Counted from the stretch's first letter, positions 6,844-12,589 are shown. The stretch is DNA of 12,589 nucleotides from Pullilachnospira_A gallistercoris (GCA_018712125.1 DVHM01000123.1:1-12589); one strand, 5' to 3'. The notes: generated from the letters alone by a model not told the origin. Made by a program: numbers and translations.

Positions 6844-8254
6844 CCTTTTCTTCCTCCCTGACCTGTACTTCCAGAATGTTTTCTGTCGTCTCGTCCACTT
6901 TGTAGTATGCGCTGATCCGGTACCCCGGAACCCATATGACATGGTGTCCGCAGGCCAGCAGAGGCAGCGCGTCTCTCCGGTCCCGGGGCACCTTCTCATC
7001 GATGAAGTAGCGGTTCAAGGGTTTTCTCCGCCCCTGATCATCGATGACCAGATAGTCCTCCGGCTGCCGATTCCTGATTTCAAAATCATCTTTTATCTTA
7101 TCATAATCAAACCATTTCGTATAGGATTTTCTGGGAATTTCAGCGTTTTTTTCCCTCCTGCGCAGGGCGAAGGAAAACCGGTATCCTCCCGCTGCCATCT
7201 CCATTGTCCCCTGTTCCGTCAGTTGTCTCCCGGAAAGCATTACCGCCCCCACGACAGGTTCTCTCCCGTCCTCCTCCGCTGTCGTCAGATGTCGGTAGGT
7301 GGAGATTACCCTTCTTCCCCCCGGAAGCCATATCTCCTTGCCCGCCGGCGCCTCCAGAAGTTCCGCCAGAGCCTCCACATGGCGGCAGGAGATGTCCCGG
7401 TTTTCCCCCCAGATGCGGGCGATCCAGCGATGCAGCACCTCTCTTCTCAGCGGCTCCGGCAGTTTCCGCAGCGGCTCTTTCCTCAGACCGTCCGGCTCCA
7501 CCGCCTCCCCAAGAACCCGATCTGCCACTTCCTGAAGCCAGGCGTCCAGCTCTCCGAGCATTTCCCCGGTGCGCCCCATATGCCTGACCGCCTCGGGATT
7601 TAACTCCTCCATTACCGGCAGAATCCGATGGCGAATCCGGTTGCGGCGGTACAGATCCGTCTCGTTGGTGGCATCCCGGCAGAACTTCTGCCCTTTTTCC
7701 TCCAGATACGCCTCAATTTCCTCCCTCTTCAGGGCCAGCAGCGGGCGTATGATCCGCCCCCTCACCGGCGGGATGCCCGCCAATCCGCGAATCCCCGTTC
7801 CCCTCGCCAGGTGATAGAGCATGGTCTCCGCATTATCATTGGCATTGTGGGCCACCGCTATACGGCATTTTCTGCCGTGGCGCTCTTCCAGCGCCCGGGC
7901 CTCCCGCTCAAAAATCTCATAGCGCGCTGTCCGTCCCGCCTCCTCCAGAGACTGGCCAAGACGCTTTGCCCGCCCCGGCACGTCCACCGGACAGACCTGG
8001 CAGGGCACCGAGAGCCTTTTGCACAGATCTCTTACAAACCGGGCATCCGCCAGACTCTCCTCCCCGCGGATTCCGTGTTCCACATGCACCACAAAAAGCC
8101 GCAGGTCCAGGCGGCTCTTAAGGGAACAAAGCAAAAGCAGCAGGCATACGGAGTCCGCCCCGCCGGACACCCCCGCAAGGATTGCCTGCTTCTCTTCTAT
8201 CATATGTTTTTCTCTCATATAAGAAAGAACGCGTTCTTCCAGTTCTCTTTCCAT
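6836..8254 (-). CDS. tilS: tRNA(Ile)-lysidine synthase TilS
   Basis: ATP-dependent enzyme that converts C34 of the tRNA-Ile(CAU) anticodon to lysidine, switching it from Met to Ile identity and AUG to AUA decoding; essential in most bacteria. The 472-residue protein has the N-type ATP pyrophosphatase loop SGGADS (30-35), the conserved AHNANDNAET (135-144), and RDATNETDLYRRNRIRH (183-199), where TilS enzymes keep N..Y.RN.IR. The rest is the accessory and C-terminal tRNA-recognition region, ending in a GYRISAYYKV segment. The ATG directly follows the spoIIE stop (TGA-ATG, no gap), and its GGGAG ribosome site is inside spoIIE, so it depends on spoIIE-operon transcription or on an internal promoter that I could not identify. 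Confidence 0.95.
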   Translation of the reverse strand: MERELEERVLSYMREKHMIEEKQAILAGVSGGADSVCLLLLLCSLKSRLDLRLFVVHVEHGIRGEESLADARFVRDLCKRLSVPCQVCPVDVPGRAKRLGQSLEEAGRTARYEIFEREARALEERHGRKCRIAVAHNANDNAETMLYHLARGTGIRGLAGIPPVRGRIIRPLLALKREEIEAYLEEKGQKFCRDATNETDLYRRNRIRHRILPVMEELNPEAVRHMGRTGEMLGELDAWLQEVADRVLGEAVEPDGLRKEPLRKLPEPLRREVLHRWIARIWGENRDISCRHVEALAELLEAPAGKEIWLPGGRRVISTYRHLTTAEEDGREPVVGAVMLSGRQLTEQGTMEMAAGGYRFSFALRRREKNAEIPRKSYTKWFDYDKIKDDFEIRNRQPEDYLVIDDQGRRKPLNRYFIDEKVPRDRRDALPLLACGHHVIWVPGYRISAYYKVDETTENILEVQVREEEKDE

Positions 8255-10081
8255 TCAGGTCTCCCAGGCGCGTATGGTCAGCACCGTCATATCGTCGTAA
8301 ATCTTTCCCTCTGTCCGTGCCAGAACCTCCCGGAGAAGCTCCTTGGAGAAGCGTTCCGGATCCGGTTCCCGGATGGCACAGATGATCTCCCCGAGGATAT
8401 CCGCCGGGCGATCGCCTTTCAGATATTCTAGCACACCATCCGTGATCATGACAAGAATGTCCCCGTCCTCCAGATGGCCTCTCCAGGGCATGGTATCCAG
8501 CTGTGCCGCGGCGCCGATGGGCAGATTCTCCTCCGCCACCACCTCCACCCCGGATCTGTGCCGGATATAGGAGACATGTCCGCCCACCTTGTAAAATTCG
8601 CAGATGCCGGTGTACCCGTCCACCGCGCACACATCCAGGGTGGAATAGCGCTCCTGACTGCCGCCGAACACCATAGCCGCGTTCATGAGCCGCAGCGCTA
8701 CCTCCATGGTAAACTGCGCCTCGGCGAACTGCTCGAGAAGCTCCAGCACCGTCTCACTCTCCCGGTTCGCCTGCCAGCCGGATCCCATGCCGTCGGACAG
8801 GGCAAAGAGGTAGTGGCCGCAGGTCAGCTCTCTGGCGGAGAAATTGTCTCCGGAGATCTCCTCCCCTTCCTTCGTCAGACTGGCCACCCCGTAAGTGCAG
8901 GAGTAAAGCGGCTTCGTGACAAAAACATAGCTGTTTTTCTCCCTGCCCACAAAGCGATAATTGCTCTTGACCGAGGCCATGGGGACTCCGGCGCATCCGC
9001 TGACCACCGGAAGAATCTCCTTCATGGGAAGGTAGCGCCCCCTCCCCGCCCGCAGATCCATGGTAATCTTTTTCGTCCCGTCACTCTGCTCGAAGAAATG
9101 GATATGGGAAGGAGAAACACCCCGCTCCCGCAGTTGAAACTGCAGGGACAAGATTCTTCCCCGTTCCTGCTCGTCCACCTGGGTCTCCTTGTCGATACAG
9201 TCCTTCAGGCATCCGGCCATAGCGTCGATCTGCCCGGCAATCAGTTCCCGATTCTCGATCAGGCGGTTGTACCAGGCCAGATTCAGATGAGCCTTCTCAA
9301 AGATACGGGCAGCTTCCTCCAGCACTTCCCCGGAGCAGACACATCCCTCCTCCAGATCCCGCCGTACCTCCTCCTCCACCTGTCCGGTCTCCCAGAGGGA
9401 GGACAACAGGCGGGTAAACAGCATGGGGGTATCCGCACTCCGGATCGCGCACTCAGCGCACTGACTGCATGCGCCGCAAACCCGGGCTGTCAGCTCCCGG
9501 CACATGTACTCCATCTCCCCGGAACCGCTCTGCCGCATCTGACTCATACGGCTGAAACTTCTGGACAGGCCGCCCATAGCCTGGGCGTACTCCAGCAGCC
9601 TGCCCTCCCGGGGCTGTTCCGGACGTTTCCTTTTGACCGGCTCCAGTTGGATGATATAGGCAGCTCCCCGGTTGAGGAAGAAACAGAGGGAGAAAATCAG
9701 CAGCCCTTCCAGAGCGGGGATCAGCGGGTGCCGGACACCGCCGATGGGCAGCACGGTCCCGCCGTAGCCCACCAGGGCGGTAATTCCTCCGGTCAGAGCG
9801 GCTCCCCAGATTCGCCTGCAGGACTGGAACATCCGCTCGGTAAAGAGCACCGCCACCACCGATACCAGAAGCGCCACCCCGTACTTCGCCAGACTGGCCA
9901 TGGGCAGCCAGAGCACCATACACATATAAACAAAAAACAGGATTTTCCCCCTGTGAAAATCCTCCATGTACACTGCCATAAACGCCGCCGCCAGCAGAGG
10001 ATAGCAGCCGAACACCTCTATCTGACAGGACAACGCTATCAACAGCAAAAAAAGTCCCAGTTTCCATACATCCCGTTTCAC
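8255..10081 (-). CDS. spoIIE: Stage II sporulation protein E, PP2C-type phosphatase
   Basis: Membrane Ser/Thr phosphatase that dephosphorylates the anti-anti-sigma factor SpoIIAA and so releases sigma-F in the forespore; it also interacts with the division machinery. The 608-residue protein has about six N-terminal membrane segments (residues 5-145), a central region (about 150-390) and a PP2C domain with SGDNFS (410-415), DGMGSG (430-435), ITDG (546-549) and the final metal site YDDMTV (595-600). B. subtilis SpoIIE is about 830 residues with ten segments, so this is a short version. It is not an obvious truncation, because GTG start, GGAGG (spacing 10) and promoter line up. Residues 202-211 form a CxxCxxCxxC cluster. 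Upstream is a promoter with Spo0A-type architecture; tilS follows without a gap. Confidence 0.95.
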   Translation of the reverse strand: MKRDVWKLGLFLLLIALSCQIEVFGCYPLLAAAFMAVYMEDFHRGKILFFVYMCMVLWLPMASLAKYGVALLVSVVAVLFTERMFQSCRRIWGAALTGGITALVGYGGTVLPIGGVRHPLIPALEGLLIFSLCFFLNRGAAYIIQLEPVKRKRPEQPREGRLLEYAQAMGGLSRSFSRMSQMRQSGSGEMEYMCRELTARVCGACSQCAECAIRSADTPMLFTRLLSSLWETGQVEEEVRRDLEEGCVCSGEVLEEAARIFEKAHLNLAWYNRLIENRELIAGQIDAMAGCLKDCIDKETQVDEQERGRILSLQFQLRERGVSPSHIHFFEQSDGTKKITMDLRAGRGRYLPMKEILPVVSGCAGVPMASVKSNYRFVGREKNSYVFVTKPLYSCTYGVASLTKEGEEISGDNFSARELTCGHYLFALSDGMGSGWQANRESETVLELLEQFAEAQFTMEVALRLMNAAMVFGGSQERYSTLDVCAVDGYTGICEFYKVGGHVSYIRHRSGVEVVAEENLPIGAAAQLDTMPWRGHLEDGDILVMITDGVLEYLKGDRPADILGEIICAIREPDPERFSKELLREVLARTEGKIYDDMTVLTIRAWET

Positions 10082-10122
10082 GTTCTCGCATCCTCCATTC
10101 CAGATTTTTCGTTATGGAATCG

Positions 10123-10158
10123 ATTATACGAGCCCGCGGGCGCACAATTTGTCAAAAA
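10123..10158 (-). promoter_or_regulatory. spoIIE promoter: sigma-A hexamers with 21-bp spacer and Spo0A-box-like site
   Basis: On the minus strand a perfect -35 TTGACA (10155-10150) and a perfect -10 TATAAT (10128-10123) are separated by 21 bp. B. subtilis spoIIE and spoIIG are known for sigma-A promoters with 21-22 bp spacers that need phosphorylated Spo0A bound over the -35. Here the plus strand reads TTTGTCAAAAA (10148-10158) across the -35, with core TGTCAAA, one base from the Spo0A box TGTCGAA. The spacer carries the palindrome GCCCGCGGGC (10132-10141). Confidence 0.8.
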
Positions 10159-10177
10159 AGCCCTCTAGGCGCAGAGG
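10154..10177 (-). terminator. Short terminator behind divIC, overlapping the spoIIE -35
   Basis: On the minus strand CCTCT (10177-10173), loop GCGCCT and AGAGG (10166-10162) are followed by GC and six T's (10159-10154). The stem is only 5 bp, so it is probably weak. Its T-tract shares bases with the spoIIE -35 box and the Spo0A-like site. Confidence 0.55.
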
Positions 10178-10193
10178 AATCCCCGTTCCCGGC

Positions 10194-10511
10194 CTAGTCT
10201 TTCTCCCGGAAAATAATCTCGTCGCTGTAGGCCATCCCCAGCTTGCTCTTGGCCGTGTCCTCCACATACTGCTGAGACTGGGTGTAGACCTCGTACTCAA
10301 TCAGATCCTCCTGGCGGCTCTGCTGTGCCTCCAGTTCCTCCTGAAGGGTCTCCTCCTGCGCTTTATACTGCCGGTTCTTCTGATACAGACGCACCATCTG
10401 CACGGACAGAACGAGTCCCAGAAACAGAATAATGCTAACCACGGCGATCCGTCCCGTGGACTTTTTCTTCTTTCTTCTCTTGTTTTCGATGACCCGCGTC
10501 TTTTTTTCCAT
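10194..10511 (-). CDS. divIC: Septum formation initiator, DivIC/FtsB family
   Basis: Bitopic division protein that forms a complex with FtsL and DivIB/FtsQ at the septum. The 105-residue protein has a short, very basic cytoplasmic tail (residues 1-20, KRRKKKKS), one membrane helix (about 21-41), an extracytoplasmic coiled coil rich in Gln and Glu (about 44-75) and a compact C-terminal segment (GMAYSDEIIF), which is the family layout. The ATG at 10511 has GGAGG 12 bases upstream, and AGAGG almost touching it. The gene begins 77 nt inside yabQ in another frame. A B. subtilis-like neighbour yabR is missing between it and spoIIE. A candidate internal promoter lies in yabQ at 10600-10628. Confidence 0.9.
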   Translation of the reverse strand: MEKKTRVIENKRRKKKKSTGRIAVVSIILFLGLVLSVQMVRLYQKNRQYKAQEETLQEELEAQQSRQEDLIEYEVYTQSQQYVEDTAKSKLGMAYSDEIIFREKD

Positions 10512-11010
10512 GCCTCTTTACCGCCTCCGCCTTTTTTCGCTGCCGGGCTTCTCTTCTCTTTTCCCGTCCCGCCAGCCGCCTCTTTTGGCGTTTTTCCCTA
10601 TTATAGCGCATGACAGGGCGAATGAAAACCACAAATTTTCTTGCCGGCGCCAACAGAACCTTCAGAATCCCGCCGACAATCCGCAGGATCACGCGGGCCA
10701 GAAATACCAGCACCGCGATCACGCTCCTGCTGAAGCACAGAAGATAGAGCAGCATGCCCAGGAAAACCGCCCCCAGGGAAAACCCCCGGACCACGCCCCG
10801 ATCCATGGCGTCCAGCATGGTCATGACCGCCAGTGTCCACAGAATCCAGAAGAGAAAATCCTCCAGCGTCACCGCCTGCAGATTGTGTGGCACCACCCTG
10901 CGGAACACCCGAAAGAGATCGTAGACAAAGCACAGCGCGGCTCCCAGAAGCAGCGCGGTCAGAAACAGATATCCCTGGCTGCGCACCAGCTCCCCGACGG
11001 CGTCCATCAT
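10435..11010 (-). CDS. yabQ: Spore cortex biosynthesis protein YabQ
   Basis: Membrane protein needed for spore cortex formation; in B. subtilis it is made in the mother cell and sits in the forespore outer membrane. The 191-residue protein begins with the family-typical segment QGYLFLTALLLGAALCFVYD followed by RVFRR. It has about four membrane segments (roughly 10-32, 48-66, 74-95, 97-120), then a highly basic tail (133-191) rich in Lys, Arg and Gln. Its ATG overlaps the yabP stop by 4 nt (ATGA, 11010-11007); a second ATG follows directly at 11007. Its last 77 nt overlap divIC in another frame, so the end of the tail is constrained by two proteins. A weak GGGAAG lies upstream, suggesting coupling to yabP. 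Confidence 0.9.
   Translation of the reverse strand: MMDAVGELVRSQGYLFLTALLLGAALCFVYDLFRVFRRVVPHNLQAVTLEDFLFWILWTLAVMTMLDAMDRGVVRGFSLGAVFLGMLLYLLCFSRSVIAVLVFLARVILRIVGGILKVLLAPARKFVVFIRPVMRYNREKRQKRRLAGREKRREARQRKKAEAVKRHGKKDAGHRKQEKKEEKVHGTDRRG
10600..10628 (-). promoter_or_regulatory. Candidate vegetative promoter for divIC inside yabQ
   Basis: On the minus strand TTTTCA (10628-10623, four of six matches to TTGACA), a 17-bp spacer and a perfect TATAAT (10605-10600) lie about 90 bp before divIC. The -10 coincides with Tyr-Asn codons of yabQ, so chance is possible. A separate promoter would explain how a division gene is expressed downstream of sporulation-specific yabPQ. Confidence 0.4.
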
Positions 11011-11291
11011 TTAAAGAGTCTTCCCAGCAGAGATTCCCCGGAACCCTTCGCGTGGGACATATCCGAATACAGAAAGGCATCCAGCTTCCCCTCGATCTCC
11101 ACGTCCCCCTTCTCCACCGAGAGACGATTGATATGGAGATCGCTGCCCTTGATGGTCAGCATTCCCTGTTCCGTCTCCAGCAGAATCTCCTTCAGGTCAA
11201 AGGAGATCACATCCAGCACGCCGCTGAGGCTGGCTGTGCTGCGGTTGGACGCCAGTAATTTGTGATTGCTTGTCAGTATTTTTTCTTCCAT
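11007..11291 (-). CDS. yabP: Spore coat/cortex protein YabP
   Basis: Small sporulation protein of the YabP/YqfC family, made in the mother cell and usually encoded together with YabQ. The 94-residue protein has no signal or membrane segment. It begins MEEKILTSNHKLLASNR, followed by the characteristic LSGVLDVISFD and the beta-rich TEQGMLTIKGSDLHINRLSVEKG region typical of the family. The start has GGAGG five bases upstream. A sigma-E-like promoter at 11341-11369 directly precedes it, and a TTCCC-GATAG-GGGAA hairpin (11331-11317) would form in its leader. Its stop overlaps the yabQ start. The molecular function is not established. Confidence 0.93.
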   Translation of the reverse strand: MEEKILTSNHKLLASNRSTASLSGVLDVISFDLKEILLETEQGMLTIKGSDLHINRLSVEKGDVEIEGKLDAFLYSDMSHAKGSGESLLGRLFK

Positions 11292-11340
11292 GATATCCTC
11301 CTGCTCTCACATCTGCTTCCCCTATCGGGAACCTGTTTCA

Positions 11341-11369
11341 AATATATGAGAGCGGATACCGGAATATGT
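11341..11369 (-). promoter_or_regulatory. Sigma-E-like promoter of yabPQ
   Basis: On the minus strand ACATATT (11369-11363), a 14-bp spacer and CATATATT (11348-11341) match the known sigma-E pattern (-35 KMATATT, about 14 bp, -10 CATACANT) closely. It begins one base after the rqcP stop codon and ends about 50 bp before yabP. In B. subtilis yabPQ belong to the mother-cell sigma-E regulon, which agrees. No convincing sigma-A promoter lies in this gap. Confidence 0.75.
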
Positions 11370-11609
11370 TCAAATATAGCGGAAAAGCTCTTTTGCCTCC
11401 TCCTTCTTTGTGGTCTCCTGCAGATCCAGCACTTCTACCTTAACCTGCCGGTTGCCGAAGCTGATCTCAATGATGTCGCCCACCTTGACTTTGACGGAAG
11501 CCTTGGCCGGTTTTCCGTTGACCGTCACACGTCCGGCGTCGCAGGCCTCGTTGGCCACTGTCCGCCGCTTGATCAGGCGGGAAACCTTTAAGAATTTATC
11601 CAGTCTCAT
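11370..11609 (-). CDS. rqcP: S4-domain RNA-binding protein RqcP (YabO)
   Basis: Ribosome-associated quality-control factor. In B. subtilis RqcP (formerly YabO) binds stalled 50S subunits with RqcH and helps alanine tailing of the trapped nascent chain. The 79-residue protein is essentially one S4 domain: MRLDKFLKVSRLIKRRTVA, then GRVTVNGKPAKAS and VKVGDIIEI, with a charged C-terminal extension. I chose the ATG at 11609, which has GAGG seven bases upstream and starts at the conserved MRLDKFLK; an upstream TTG (11615) sits on the ribosome site. The position next to yabPQ-divIC supports RqcP rather than the Hsp15 paralogue. No promoter is visible in the 109-bp gap to HU, so it may depend on readthrough. 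Confidence 0.92.
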   Translation of the reverse strand: MRLDKFLKVSRLIKRRTVANEACDAGRVTVNGKPAKASVKVKVGDIIEISFGNRQVKVEVLDLQETTKKEEAKELFRYI

Positions 11610-11643
11610 CTCCAAACCTCACTTTCCTGTGTCTGAACAGAGC

Positions 11644-11657
11644 GTGCCGCCGGGCAC
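11644..11657. repeat. Short GC-rich hairpin in the HU-rqcP gap
   Basis: GTGCC (11644-11648) and GGCAC (11653-11657) pair around a 4-nt loop, just after the HU terminator in transcription order and upstream of rqcP. There is no T-tract. It could cap or stabilise the rqcP mRNA; its significance is uncertain. Confidence 0.35.
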
Positions 11658-11660
11658 ACG

Positions 11661-11697
11661 TAAAAAGGAGCCCAAAACCTCTTGTTCTGGGCTCCTT
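11661..11697 (-). terminator. Intrinsic terminator of the HU gene
   Basis: On the minus strand AAGGAGCCCA (11697-11688) pairs with TGGGCTCCTT (11674-11665) around a 13-nt loop, a perfect 10-bp stem that runs into TTTTTA. It lies about 20 bp after the HU stop. Some readthrough is likely needed for rqcP, which has no visible promoter of its own. Confidence 0.88.
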
Positions 11698-11718
11698 GTG
11701 ATTTCATCTGTATATCAA

Positions 11719-11991
11719 TTAGTTTACCATGTCCTTCAGAGCTTTTCCAGCCTTGAACTTGGGAGCCTTGGAAGCCGGGATCTCCATCTCAGCGCCGGTC
11801 TGCGGATTTCTTCCGGTTCTTGCCGCTCTCTCGGATACCTCGAAGGTACCGAATCCTACCAGCTGAATCTTCTCGCCCTTCTTAAGTTCCTCAGCAACCA
11901 CATCAGTAAAAGCCTTCAGAGCTGCCTCTGCGTCCTTCTTGGAGATCTCTGCTCTCTCTGCCATAGCTGCAACTAATTCTGTCTTGTTCAT
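11719..11991 (-). CDS. hup: Nucleoid-associated DNA-binding protein HU
   Basis: Histone-like dimeric protein that bends and compacts DNA. The 90-residue protein has the canonical length. It starts MNKTELVAAMAERAEISKKDAE, has the conserved QLVGFGTFEVSERAARTGRNPQTG beta-arm region with RNPQTG at about residues 61-66, and ends KAPKFKAGKALKDMVN. The start is ATG with a strong GGAGG nearby (GGAGGAAATAAACATG). It has its own strong promoter (12088-12116), a roughly 90-nt leader with a hairpin and an efficient-looking terminator, consistent with high expression. HU genes often sit beside the mazG/yabN-rqcP-yabPQ cluster in Clostridia. Homology cannot distinguish HU from IHF with full certainty, but in Firmicutes it is HU (hbs/hupA). 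Confidence 0.96.
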   Translation of the reverse strand: MNKTELVAAMAERAEISKKDAEAALKAFTDVVAEELKKGEKIQLVGFGTFEVSERAARTGRNPQTGAEMEIPASKAPKFKAGKALKDMVN

Positions 11992-12020
11992 GTTTATTTC
12001 CTCCTCGAAAATTTCACTCT

Positions 12021-12039
12021 TATCACTGGAACAATGATA
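12021..12039 (-). ncRNA. Hairpin in the HU mRNA leader
   Basis: On the minus strand TATCATTG (12039-12032), loop TTC and CAGTGATA (12028-12021) form an 8-bp stem with one T-G pair. It lies midway in the 5' untranslated region between the predicted start near 12081 and the ribosome site near 12000. It is a cis-element of the mRNA rather than a separate RNA; a stability or autoregulatory role is only a guess. Confidence 0.45.
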
Positions 12040-12087
12040 GTCGTCTGATCTTCTGTTCTGCCTGTCCGCAAAACAGTTACAGACTTA

Positions 12088-12116
12088 TTTATATATGTTT
12101 TGGCCCTATTTGTCAA
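12088..12116 (-). promoter_or_regulatory. Sigma-A promoter of the HU gene
   Basis: On the minus strand a perfect -35 TTGACA (12116-12111), a 17-bp spacer and -10 TATAAA (12093-12088) lie about 95 bp before the HU start. This is one of the two best vegetative promoters in the window. Between it and the pgm stop (12204) I see only a weak ACTC/GAGT hairpin, and no convincing pgm terminator. Confidence 0.88.
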
Positions 12117-12203
12117 GGCGTTGTCCCTTTATTTTCCACGGGAATACCTTTTTTATACAAATATACTCAAAACCCCGAGTTTCCTTTGTTCAACCCGACA
12201 GCT

Positions 12204-12589
12204 TTACATCATTCCCTCCACGAGAGCGCTGACTGCCTCCTTCATGTCAGAAGCCTTCCTGTCCGCATCCTCCAGGGACGTTCCCTTGATGCCGAAATAG
12301 AACTTGACCTTCGGCTCGGTTCCGGAGGGACGCACACATACCCAGGCATCGTCCGTCAGCTCATAGTAGAGCACGTTGGAGGACGGAAGCCCGGTGGCTT
12401 TGACTGCGCCGGAAGCCGTATCCGTGATGGTATCGTTCTTGTAATCCCGCACCGCCGTTACCTGATATCCGCCGATCTCCTTCGGAGCGTTTGCCCGCAG
12501 GTTGTTCATGATCTCCTGAATCTTCTCCAGGCCCTCCATGCCCTTGAGGGTAATGGATGTCACTTCGTCCTTGTAGTAGCCGTAGCGCT
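12204..12589 (-). CDS. Phosphoglucomutase/phosphomannomutase, C-terminal part only
   Basis: Alpha-D-phosphohexomutase that interconverts hexose 1- and 6-phosphates, linking glycogen/maltodextrin and cell-envelope sugar metabolism to glycolysis. Only the last 128 residues lie in the window; the frame is open to the right edge, beginning RYGYYKDEVTSITLKG, so the GTG within it is not the start. The C-terminal domain 4 carries the phosphate-binding loop RPSGTEPKVKFY (bases about 12326-12291), the diagnostic motif of the family. The YGYYKD segment resembles the large bacterial phospho-sugar mutases of the PgcA type, but the catalytic serine and metal loop are outside the window, so substrate and symbol are left open. 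Confidence 0.88.
   Translation of the reverse strand, partial: RYGYYKDEVTSITLKGMEGLEKIQEIMNNLRANAPKEIGGYQVTAVRDYKNDTITDTASGAVKATGLPSSNVLYYELTDDAWVCVRPSGTEPKVKFYFGIKGTSLEDADRKASDMKEAVSALVEGMM

Noticed and set aside
6844..6999. N-terminal extension of hpt to 6999
   Set aside because: The extra 52 residues lie inside tilS in another frame, look unlike any phosphoribosyltransferase, and the ATG at 6843 has a good ribosome site and gives the normal length.
8474..10168. 564-codon open frame on the plus strand opposite spoIIE
   Set aside because: It is antisense to a clear SpoIIE, has no family motifs, and its composition (His, Gln, Pro rich) is typical of shadow frames.
12160..12190. Possible pgm terminator (ACTC/GAGT hairpin)
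   Set aside because: Only four pairs around an eight-base loop and no T-tract after it; too weak to annotate.
1..12589. CRISPR arrays, insertion sequences, phage or conjugative genes
   Set aside because: No repeated spacer pattern, transposase or integrase signature was seen on either strand; the region is core chromosome.

Overview
The window looks like a chromosomal segment from a spore-forming, GC-rich member of the Clostridia, most likely a Lachnospiraceae-type organism. The evidence is the sporulation genes (spoIIE, yabP, yabQ), the conserved Firmicutes gene order, Gram-positive style ribosome binding sites (AGGAGG) with several GTG starts, and a cytoplasmic neopullulanase-type amylase. 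I see no mobile element, CRISPR array or phage gene. The family name is an inference; the phylum is well supported.

Layout. At the left edge on the plus strand are the 3' two thirds of an ftsH paralogue (1-1209) and a translationally coupled DUF308/HdeD-like membrane protein (1211-1753), followed by terminators. Everything else is on the minus strand. Positions 1754-2116 hold no protein gene, but they hold a complete tRNA-Tyr(GUA) unit: promoter (1996-2024), leader hairpin (1966-1987), tRNA (1879-1960) and a bidirectional terminator (1831-1870). I see nothing else in that stretch. A GH13 amylase/neopullulanase follows (2117-4201), preceded by an unusually AT-rich 215-bp control region (4202-4416) full of dyads.

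The core of the window is the classical Firmicutes sporulation/division/protein-quality cluster. In transcription order, right to left, it runs: pgm (partial, 12589-12204), hup/HU (11991-11719), rqcP/yabO (11609-11370), yabP (11291-11007), yabQ (11010-10435), divIC (10511-10194), spoIIE (10081-8255), tilS (8254-6836), hpt (6843-6319), ftsH (6306-4417). It resembles the Bacillus subtilis yabO-yabP-yabQ-divIC-yabR-spoIIE-tilS-hpt-ftsH region, but lacks yabR between divIC and spoIIE. Genes from yabP to divIC and from spoIIE to hpt overlap or abut, suggesting translational coupling.

Regulation readable from sequence. HU has a near-consensus sigma-A promoter and a strong terminator. yabP has a sigma-E-like promoter starting directly behind the rqcP stop. 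divIC may have its own vegetative promoter inside yabQ. spoIIE has sigma-A hexamers with an abnormal 21-bp spacer and a Spo0A-box-like sequence over the -35, the architecture of Spo0A-activated promoters. The cluster thus seems to combine housekeeping functions (HU, RqcP, DivIC, TilS, Hpt, FtsH) with early and mother-cell sporulation functions, separated by local promoters.

I did not find an obviously new multi-gene system. The least explained elements are the control region ahead of the amylase (promoter, 10-bp perfect dyad and terminator-like hairpin in its leader), the second FtsH paired with a small membrane protein, and the 77-nt yabQ/divIC overlap.
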